Origin: Xanthomonas boreopolis
Lineage (GTDB): Bacteria > Pseudomonadota > Gammaproteobacteria > Xanthomonadales > Xanthomonadaceae
Assembly (NCBI GenBank): GCA_014654535.1
Contig: BNBA01000041.1
Location: 1-33,350 of the forward strand
Length of the DNA stretch: 33,350 nt
Direction: 5' to 3'
Shown here: in pieces, positions 25,355-31,483 of the stretch
How positions within the stretch are numbered: the stretch's first letter is position 1
Layout of the letters: each line of letters starts with the position of its first letter
Notes under the pieces: generated by a model
Told to the model about the DNA's origin: nothing
The model's input: only the letters and a program-made list of their open reading frames with translations
Database searches by the model: none
Program-made: the position numbers and the translations under genes

Positions 25355-25789
25355 TTATTCGTTCCTGATGTCCGCGTCGTAGCTGCTGCCGCCCGGGCGG
25401 CCGTCCTTGCCCAGGCTGATCAGGTCGAAGGCCTGGCCCTCGCCCGGCACCCGGTACTCGATCGCATGGCCCCACGGGTCGTTGAGCTCGGCAGGCTTGG
25501 CGTACGGGCCGAGCCAACCGCTGGAGCCCGCCGGCTGGGTGACCAGGTCTTCCAGCTTGCTCGGCAGCTTGCCGGTATCGAGCTGGTAGTTCTCGACCTT
25601 GCCTGCGAGCGTCTGGATCTGCGACTTGGCCAGGTTGGCCTTGCCGCGGTCGGCACCGCCGAGCACGCGGCTGCCGACCAGCGTGAGCACCGCGCCGATC
25701 AGCACGATCACGATGATGATCTCGAGCAGGCTCATGCCGGCCTGGCGCGCGGCGGAGGGCGAGGAAGTCAGGGAACGTCGGTTTGCCAT
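25355..25789 (-). CDS. xpsG: type II secretion major pseudopilin G
   Basis: A 144-residue GspG, the main subunit of the pseudopilus. The leader is MANRRSLTSSPSAARQAG and the mature start MSLLEIIIVIVLIGAVLTLV with glutamate 5. The C-terminal calcium-binding region is present: LNDPWGHAIEYRVPGEG, then FDLISLGKDGRPGG and DADIRNE. AGGAA precedes the ATG at good spacing. A 129-base gap to xpsF leaves space for an extra promoter, but I saw no convincing one. Confidence 0.95.
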   Translation of the reverse strand: MANRRSLTSSPSAARQAGMSLLEIIIVIVLIGAVLTLVGSRVLGGADRGKANLAKSQIQTLAGKVENYQLDTGKLPSKLEDLVTQPAGSSGWLGPYAKPAELNDPWGHAIEYRVPGEGQAFDLISLGKDGRPGGSSYDADIRNE

Positions 25790-25918
25790 TGCGGATTCCT
25801 GTTTTCTGTTGCGGGCTTGCGGGACGATCGTGCGGGCTCGGCCGCGAGGGGGATTTTCATGCCGGGCCCTGCGGCAGGCGGGGCTCCACGATGGGATGGG
25901 GCGAGGCGGCATGCGTGC

Positions 25919-27133
25919 TCACCCGATGGCGTTGGTCAGGTCGTACAGCGGCACCAGCACCGACACGATCACCACGCCGACGACCGAGGCCAGCACCAGC
26001 GTCAGCGCCGGCACCAGGGCCGACAGCAGCCGGTCGATCGCCTGCGCGGTTTCCTGCTCGAAGGTATCGGCGGTCTTGAGCAGCATGCCGTCGAGCGCGC
26101 CGGACTCCTCGCCGACCTGGATCATCTGCAGGGCCAGCCGCGGGAAGCGCCCGCCGCGCGCCAGCGCGCCCGACAGGCCACGGCCGTTCTTGACCTCCTC
26201 GGCCGCCGCGCCGACGTCCTCGACCAGCGCCATGTTGGACAGCACGTTGCGGGCGATGCCCAGCCCGGCCAGCAACGGCACGCCGTTGCGCAACAGCGTG
26301 CCGAGCGTGCGCGCCAGGCGTGCGGTCTCCAGCTTCGACACCAGGGTCCCGACCAGCTTGCGCTGCAGCAGCCAGCCATCGAGCGCCAGCCTGAACTGCG
26401 GGTCGCGGCGGCGCCGTTCCAGCCAGACCAGGGCCAGCGCCGGCACCGCGACCAGCACGAACCACCAGTCGCGGACGAACAGGCCGACCGACAGCACCGC
26501 CTGGGTGAACCACGGCAGCGCCACGTCCAGGCTCTCGTACATCTGCGCGAACTGCGGCACCACGTAGCCGAGCAGGAACAGCAGCGCGCAGCCGACCACG
26601 GCCAGCAGGATCGCCGGATAGATCAGCGCATTGATCACCCGTCCCTTCAGCTCGCGGCTGCGCTCCATGTAGTCGGCCAGCCGCTGCAGCGTTTCCTGCA
26701 GGCTGCCGCCGGCCTCGCCGGCGCGGACCATGTTCACGTACAGGCGCGAGAACACGCCGTGCTGCCGCTCCAGCGCCGACGACAGCGGCGCGCCGCCGCG
26801 CACGGTGTCGCGGATCGCGGCGATGACGCGCTTGCTGCGCTCGTCCTCCGGCAAGTCCATCAGGATCGACAGGGCGCGGTCGAGCGGCTGCCCGGCCCCG
26901 AGCAAGGTCGCCAGCTGCTGGGTGAACTGCACCAGCGCCGGCCCGTCGAAGCCCTTGCGCCGGAACAGCGATGACCAGGCCGTACCCGGGGCCCCTTCGG
27001 CCAGGCGCGCCTCCACCGGCAGGTGTCCCTGCTCCTGCAGCCGCGCGGCGACCTCGGCATCGCTGGCCGCTTCCATCTGGCCTTCGAGCATTTCGCCCTG
27101 GGTGTCGAGGGCTTTGTAGCGGTAGAGGGGCAT
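25919..27133 (-). CDS. xpsF: type II secretion inner membrane platform protein F
   Basis: A 404-residue GspF with two repeated T2SSF domains. The start MPLYRYKALDTQGEMLEGQMEA is typical. Domain 1 is near 65-190 (FTQQLATLLGAGQPLDRAL, LYVNMVRAGEAGGSLQETLQRLADYMER). Domain 2 is near 265-390 (TARLARTLGTLLRNGVPLL, LQMIQVGEESGALDGML). Hydrophobic segments are about 165-190, 215-235 and 370-395 (LTLVLASVVGVVIVSVLVPLY). It contacts XpsE and XpsL. The cassette with the GIY-YIG gene ends 41 bases before its ATG. Confidence 0.96.
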   Translation of the reverse strand: MPLYRYKALDTQGEMLEGQMEAASDAEVAARLQEQGHLPVEARLAEGAPGTAWSSLFRRKGFDGPALVQFTQQLATLLGAGQPLDRALSILMDLPEDERSKRVIAAIRDTVRGGAPLSSALERQHGVFSRLYVNMVRAGEAGGSLQETLQRLADYMERSRELKGRVINALIYPAILLAVVGCALLFLLGYVVPQFAQMYESLDVALPWFTQAVLSVGLFVRDWWFVLVAVPALALVWLERRRRDPQFRLALDGWLLQRKLVGTLVSKLETARLARTLGTLLRNGVPLLAGLGIARNVLSNMALVEDVGAAAEEVKNGRGLSGALARGGRFPRLALQMIQVGEESGALDGMLLKTADTFEQETAQAIDRLLSALVPALTLVLASVVGVVIVSVLVPLYDLTNAIG

Positions 27134-27174
27134 GGGGGAATCTTCGGAATGCGAGGGTTTGCTGCCGTTGAGTC

Positions 27175-27208
27175 GTCATTCCCGCGAATGCGGGAATCCA
27201 TGGACGTT
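27175..27208 (+). repeat. left inverted repeat of the GIY-YIG cassette
   Basis: It starts GTCATTCCCGCGAATGCGGG and ends CCATGGACGTT. ATTCCCGC (27178-27185) pairs with GCGGGAAT (27190-27197) around a 4-base loop. It contains the stop codon of the GIY-YIG gene. Confidence 0.85.
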
Positions 27209-27514
27209 GCCGCCTGATGCCTGGCCCGCGATGTCAGGCCACAGATCCCTCCACGATGGATTGCCTGCGTCGATCAATTGCAGCTTCCATTCCCGCCTCC
27301 ATTTCTTGATCCTCTTCTCGCGCTGGATCGCCGACTCCATCGTCGCGTGCATCTCGTACCAGACCAACCGGGTGACACCGTAGCGATCGGTGAAGCCTTC
27401 GGCCACATGTTCCCTGTGCTGCCAGGTCCGGCCGACCAGGTTGCTGGTGACGCCCAGGTACAGCGTCCCGTTACGGCCGCTCGCCAGCAAGTAGACACAA
27501 GGCTGTCTTTCCAT
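27176..27514 (-). CDS. small GIY-YIG endonuclease-domain protein
   Basis: A 112-residue single-domain protein. The GIY and YIG elements appear as CVYLLAS and LYLGVTS; the catalytic arginine is in VGRTWQHRE and the metal-binding glutamate in AIQREKRIKKW. RYGVTRLVWYE and WRREWKLQLIDAGNPSWRDLWPD are typical of the small stand-alone group related to YhbQ. It should be a cytoplasmic nuclease; the substrate is unknown. The start at 27512-27514 (MERQPCVYLL) fits the family. The last residues (GNVHGFPHSRE) and the stop come from the inverted repeat. Codirectional with the operon, so it may be co-transcribed. Confidence 0.85.
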   Translation of the reverse strand: MERQPCVYLLASGRNGTLYLGVTSNLVGRTWQHREHVAEGFTDRYGVTRLVWYEMHATMESAIQREKRIKKWRREWKLQLIDAGNPSWRDLWPDIAGQASGGNVHGFPHSRE

Positions 27515-27526
27515 CGTTCCTCCGTG

Positions 27527-27560
27527 AACGTCCATGGATTCCCGCTTTCGCGGGAATGAC
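27527..27560 (-). repeat. right inverted repeat of the GIY-YIG cassette
   Basis: It is the complement of 27175-27208 with one difference and carries the same 8-bp hairpin (ATTCCCGC-TTTC-GCGGGAAT on the plus strand). It lies 13 bases upstream of the GIY-YIG start and 30 bases after the xpsE stop. Confidence 0.85.
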
Positions 27561-27590
27561 GGAGAGCGGTGGGGGCGGTGTCGTGGATCC

Positions 27591-29318
27591 TCACCCCTCC
27601 TCCGTCACCCGCAGCACTTCCTCGATCGTGGTCTCCCCGCGCAACGCCTTGGCCAGGCCGTCCTCGAACATCGTGCGCATGCCGGCGGCGCGCGCGAGCT
27701 GCTCGATCTCGCCCATGCCGGCGCGGCGCATCACCGCGCGGCGCAGCTCGTCGTTCATCACCAGGAACTCGACGATGGTGGTGCGGCCCAGGTAGCCGGT
27801 CGGCGCCGCGGCCGACGGCCGCGGGCGGTACAGGAAGATCTCGCCCTGCGGCTGCAGCCGGCGCAGGCCGAACTTCTCGATCTCCTCCGGCGAGGCCGGG
27901 TACCTCTCCGCGTGCGACGGCTCCAGCCGGCGCACCAGGCGCTGGGCGAGGATGCCGTTGACGGTGGAAGTCAGCAGGTAGTCCTCAACGCCCATGTCCA
28001 GCAGGCGGGTGATGCCGCCGGCGGCGTTGTTGGTGTGCAGCGTGGACAGCACCAGGTGGCCGGTCAGCGCCGATTGGATCGCGATGCGCGCGGTCTCCAG
28101 GTCGCGCATCTCGCCGATCATGATGATGTCCGGGTCCTGGCGCACGATCGAGCGCAGCGCGTTGGCGAAGTCCAGGCCGATCTGCGGCTTGGCCTGGATC
28201 TGGTTGATGCCCTCGATCTGGTACTCGACCGGGTCCTCCACGGTGATGATCTTCACGTCGGAGGTGTTGAGCTGGCTCAGCGCGGTGTACAGCGTGGTGG
28301 TCTTGCCCGAGCCGGTCGGGCCGGTCACCAGCAGGATGCCGTGCGGCAGCTCCAGCACCTTGCGGAACTGCGGCAGGAACTCGTCGGTGAAGCCGAGCCG
28401 GTGGAAGTCGAACACCACCGTCTCGCGATCGAGCAGGCGCATCACCACGCTCTCGCCGTGCGCGGTCGGCACCGTGCTCACGCGCAGGTCCAGCTCCTTG
28501 CCCTGCACGCGCAGCTGGATGCGCCCGTCCTGCGGCAGGCGCCGCTCGGCGATGTTGAGCCGGGCCATGATCTTGATGCGGCTGATCACCGCCGCGGTCA
28601 GCTTGGCCGGCGGGCTCTCGCCCTCGACCAGCACGCCGTCGACGCGGTAGCGCACCTTCAGCCGGTTCTCGAACGGCTCGACGTGGATGTCCGAGGCGCG
28701 CAGCTCGACCGCGCGCTGGATCACCAGGTTCACCAGGCGGATCACCGGCGCTTCCGAGGCGAGGTCGCGCAGCGTCTCGATGTCGTCGGTGTTGCCGGCA
28801 TCGCCGTCGGCGGTCTCGACGATCGCGCCCATCGCGCTGCGGCCCTGGCCGAACCAGCGCTCGATCGCGTCGTCGATCTCCGAGCGCAGGCCCACGCGCA
28901 GGCGCACCTGGCATCCGGTCGCCAGCCGCACCGCCTCGGTCGCGTAGCCGTCGTAGGGATCGGCGCTCCACAGCTCGATGCTGCCGCCCTGCTCGCCGAG
29001 CGGGCAGACGTGGAACTGCTTCAGGAAGCGCGGCGACAGCGCCTGGATCTCGGGCAGCGACTCCGGCGGGGTGTCGGGCAGCTGCCGTGCGTCCAACAGG
29101 GGCAGGTCCAGCACCTCGGCGCAGGCTTCGGCATGGTCGCGTTCGGACACCAGGCCCAACCGGCCCAGCAGCGCGAGCAGGCCCAGGTCCGACTCGGCCT
29201 GCAGCTGGCGCGCGCGCGCCAGGTCGCCCTCCTTGAGCTTGCGCCGTTCCAACAGCCGCTCGATCACGCGCGACTCGGCGCCACCTTCTTCGATCCGTCC
29301 CGCCGCAAGCGCGTTCAC
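27591..29318 (-). CDS. xpsE: type II secretion ATPase E
   Basis: A 575-residue GspE hexameric ATPase that powers the pseudopilus. The N1 domain (about 15-150) binds XpsL. Walker A is GPTGSGKTTT at 333-342, the Asp box VEDPVEYQ at 360, Walker B DPDIIMIGEMRD at 395-406 and the His box STLHTNN at 425. The four-cysteine zinc motif that most GspE proteins carry between about 465 and 508 is absent (the segment reads LEPSHAERYP to RPSAAAPTGYLGR). The start is GTG at 29316-29318, preceded by GGGAGAG; no in-frame ATG fits. First gene of the operon, with about 130 bases upstream. Confidence 0.96.
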   Translation of the reverse strand: MNALAAGRIEEGGAESRVIERLLERRKLKEGDLARARQLQAESDLGLLALLGRLGLVSERDHAEACAEVLDLPLLDARQLPDTPPESLPEIQALSPRFLKQFHVCPLGEQGGSIELWSADPYDGYATEAVRLATGCQVRLRVGLRSEIDDAIERWFGQGRSAMGAIVETADGDAGNTDDIETLRDLASEAPVIRLVNLVIQRAVELRASDIHVEPFENRLKVRYRVDGVLVEGESPPAKLTAAVISRIKIMARLNIAERRLPQDGRIQLRVQGKELDLRVSTVPTAHGESVVMRLLDRETVVFDFHRLGFTDEFLPQFRKVLELPHGILLVTGPTGSGKTTTLYTALSQLNTSDVKIITVEDPVEYQIEGINQIQAKPQIGLDFANALRSIVRQDPDIIMIGEMRDLETARIAIQSALTGHLVLSTLHTNNAAGGITRLLDMGVEDYLLTSTVNGILAQRLVRRLEPSHAERYPASPEEIEKFGLRRLQPQGEIFLYRPRPSAAAPTGYLGRTTIVEFLVMNDELRRAVMRRAGMGEIEQLARAAGMRTMFEDGLAKALRGETTIEEVLRVTEEG

Positions 29319-29402
29319 ACATCTCTCCCACGGTGAAGCGCGGACTTTAGCAGTTCGGCGCGGCGGCCCGCGCGCCCGGCGCGGTGAGCACCGTCAAGAA
29401 AC

Positions 29403-29432
29403 GGAAAACCCCGGCACGGGCCGGGGTTTTCC
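29403..29432 (-). terminator. terminator after the protease gene
   Basis: A perfect 13-bp stem, GGAAAACCCCGGC with GCCGGGGTTTTCC, and a 4-base loop, 17 bases after the protease stop. The 3' side of the stem carries TTTT on either strand, so it may work in both directions. It separates the protease transcript from the xps operon. Confidence 0.85.
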
Positions 29433-29448
29433 GCGGACGATGAATGCG

Positions 29449-31335
29449 TCACTGGCGCGCGACGATGCTCACCCCCGAATAGGCCGCCTCGCCCACCACC
29501 TTGATGTAGTAGGTGCCGGCCTGCGGCTTGTTGACGCGCACGGTCTCGCTGTTGCCGCCGCGCGCGGACTTGGCGTCGTAGCTGCTGGCGCTGGGCTCGG
29601 CCTCGAACTTGACGTACAGCGAGACGTTGCCGGTGCCGCCGTAGGTCTGGATGCTCAGCACCTTGCCGGCGTCGGCCTTGAAGCTGTACAGCGCCTCGCT
29701 GCCGGCCGCGCCGGCCAGCCCGCCGATCGCGACCTTGTTGGTCAGCGGCGTGGCCGAGGGGCCGCAGTTCTCCGTGCCGGGATCGCACGGCGCTTCCAGG
29801 GCCTTGTCCAGGGCGGCCTTGGCATCGACGATGCCGGTGCCGATCGGCGTGCTGCTGGGGATCGCCACCGGGAACGGCCGCGCCGTCTGCTTCAGCAGCG
29901 TCTCCATCGCGGCCGGCGTGAGCGGCGCGCCGCCGGCGGCGACCACCGCGCTCTGCACCAGCGCCACCGTCGCGGCCACGTGCGGCGAGGCCATCGAGGT
30001 GCCGCCCATGCCCATGTAGGTGTAGCTGCCGGAAGTCGGCGTGGTCGCGCCACTGTAGCCCGCCTGCCAGACGTAGCCGCCCGGATTGCCGTCCACGCTG
30101 CCGCCGCCGCCCGGCGCGGCCAGGTCCACCTTGGCGCCGTAGTTGGAGTAGTAGGCGATGCCGCCGGTGATGCGGGTGGCGCCGACCGCGATCACGTTGT
30201 CGCAGCTGGCCGGGCGGAAGTTGGAGGCGTTGCTGGCGTCGTTGCCGGCCGCGACCACCACGGTGGTGCCGCGCGAGACCGCGCCGTTGATCGCGGTCTG
30301 GTACAGCGTGTCGCACGGGCTGCCGCCGCCGAGGCTCATGTTGATCACCTCGGCCGGGGTCGGGTTGTCCGGCACGCCGTCGACGTGGCCGCCCGAGGCC
30401 CAGGTGATCGCGTCGGTGATGTCGGACAGGTAGCCGCCGCACTTGCCGAGCACGCGTACCGGCAGCACCGTGGCCTTGTGCGCCACGCCGGCCATGCCGA
30501 CGCCGTTGTTGGTGGTCTCGGCGACGGTGCCGGCCACGTGCGTGCCGTGCCAGGAACTGTCCTCGGCCACCGAGCCGTCGTAGCACTCGTTGTCGTTCTC
30601 GACCCAGTCGCCGTAGTCGAGCGCGCCGGGCACGCGCGCGTCGGTCGGGCGGCGCGAGGTCGCCGCGTCGGAGATGAAGTCGTAGCCTTCCAGGATGGTG
30701 GTGCCGGCGAAATCCGGATGGTCGTAGAGGATGCCGGTGTCGAGCACCGCCACCACCACGCCCTCGCCCTGCGAGACGTCCCAGGCCGCGGGCGCGTTGA
30801 TGCCGCCGGTCGGGCTGCTGTAGTGCCACTGGTAGTTGGCGTAGTACGGGTCGTTCGGCACCAGCTGCGCCGTCGCGTCGGTGGCCGGGCGGATGTCCGC
30901 GCGCTGCAGCTTGGCGTCGACCACCGCGTATTCGACCGCCGGATCGGCGGCCAGCTCGGCCACCAGCTTGTCCAGTTGCGCGCGATCGAGCTTGCCCGAC
31001 AGCTTGAGCAGGTCGGCGCCGACGCCGAGCCGGCGCACGTAGCTGGCCTTCGGCGCCACCGCGGCCGCGCGGCCGGCCGCGGTGGCCTTGACGCCGGCGC
31101 GGGTCACCGCCGATTGCACCACCGAAAGCTTGTTCGCCGCGCTGGCGGCGGCGGAACTGCCATCGCGGTAGCGGACCACGATGCGGCTGGCGGCCTCGGC
31201 GCCGGCGGGCGCCGCCTTGGCGGGTTCCTTGACCAGCAGCTTCGGTTCGGCGGCGTGCGCGCCGGAGGCGCCCAGCGCCGCGGCCAGCAGCGCGCAGGCA
31301 AGAGCGTTGGGACGGGGCTTGTGCTTGTCGATCAC
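29449..31335 (-). CDS. secreted subtilisin-like serine protease (S8)
   Basis: A 628-residue preproprotein. The signal peptide is residues 1-28 (IDKHKPRPNALACALLAAALGASGAHA). A propeptide follows to about 155. The catalytic domain is about 170-500: Asp199 in VVAVLDTGI, His263 in SSWHGTHVAGT, Ser447 in GTSMASPHVAA, oxyanion Asn365 in VVAAGND. A C-terminal beta domain of the PPC type lies at about 530-628 (YSFKADAGKVLSIQTYGG, AGTYYIKVVG). The start is GTG at 31333-31335 because AGAGGA precedes it by 7 bases and the signal peptide then begins correctly; an upstream ATG at 31386 would spoil it. Beside the xps operon, it is a likely T2SS client. Confidence 0.9.
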   Translation of the reverse strand: MIDKHKPRPNALACALLAAALGASGAHAAEPKLLVKEPAKAAPAGAEAASRIVVRYRDGSSAAASAANKLSVVQSAVTRAGVKATAAGRAAAVAPKASYVRRLGVGADLLKLSGKLDRAQLDKLVAELAADPAVEYAVVDAKLQRADIRPATDATAQLVPNDPYYANYQWHYSSPTGGINAPAAWDVSQGEGVVVAVLDTGILYDHPDFAGTTILEGYDFISDAATSRRPTDARVPGALDYGDWVENDNECYDGSVAEDSSWHGTHVAGTVAETTNNGVGMAGVAHKATVLPVRVLGKCGGYLSDITDAITWASGGHVDGVPDNPTPAEVINMSLGGGSPCDTLYQTAINGAVSRGTTVVVAAGNDASNASNFRPASCDNVIAVGATRITGGIAYYSNYGAKVDLAAPGGGGSVDGNPGGYVWQAGYSGATTPTSGSYTYMGMGGTSMASPHVAATVALVQSAVVAAGGAPLTPAAMETLLKQTARPFPVAIPSSTPIGTGIVDAKAALDKALEAPCDPGTENCGPSATPLTNKVAIGGLAGAAGSEALYSFKADAGKVLSIQTYGGTGNVSLYVKFEAEPSASSYDAKSARGGNSETVRVNKPQAGTYYIKVVGEAAYSGVSIVARQ

Positions 31336-31453
31336 GTTGAAGTCCTCTCGTGTTTTTCGTGGATCCGTCGTCGTTTTCCAGGCCATTCACTTCCATGCGC
31401 CTCCCGGCCGGCCCCGCCGGGATTGCCGCCTGTCCTCACAGGCCACTACGAGG

Positions 31454-31478
31454 CGGGCGGCCACAGCGTGGCCGCCCG
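31454..31478 (-). terminator. hairpin after the autotransporter gene
   Basis: An 11-bp perfect stem (CGGGCGGCCAC with GTGGCCGCCCG) and a 3-base loop, 5 bases after the autotransporter stop. No T-run follows on the minus strand, so termination strength is uncertain. Confidence 0.55.
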
Positions 31479-31483
31479 GCGTC

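Larger units (their letters stand above)
27175..27560. mobile_element. GIY-YIG cassette with 34-bp inverted repeat ends
   Basis: A 386-bp unit between xpsE and xpsF. The ends 27175-27208 and 27527-27560 are 34-base inverted repeats with one mismatch (GAAT versus GAAA in the loop). Each end is itself a hairpin. The only gene inside is a GIY-YIG endonuclease whose stop lies in one repeat. Taking the unit out would leave an E-F gap of 71 bases. No flanking target duplication is visible. The unit reads like a self-contained insertion, but mobility is inferred. Confidence 0.6.

Noticed and set aside
24452-26974. Long plus-strand open frame opposite xpsF to xpsI
   Set aside because: Shadow of the pseudopilin genes with low-complexity Gln/Arg/Ala content and no recognisable motif.
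27534-29336. Long plus-strand open frame opposite xpsE
   Set aside because: Antisense to a clear ATPase; the translation is His/Arg/Asp-rich and without homology signs.
29344-29397. TTGACG and TAAAGT as an xpsE promoter
   Set aside because: The spacing is 42 bases, far too long for a sigma70 promoter.
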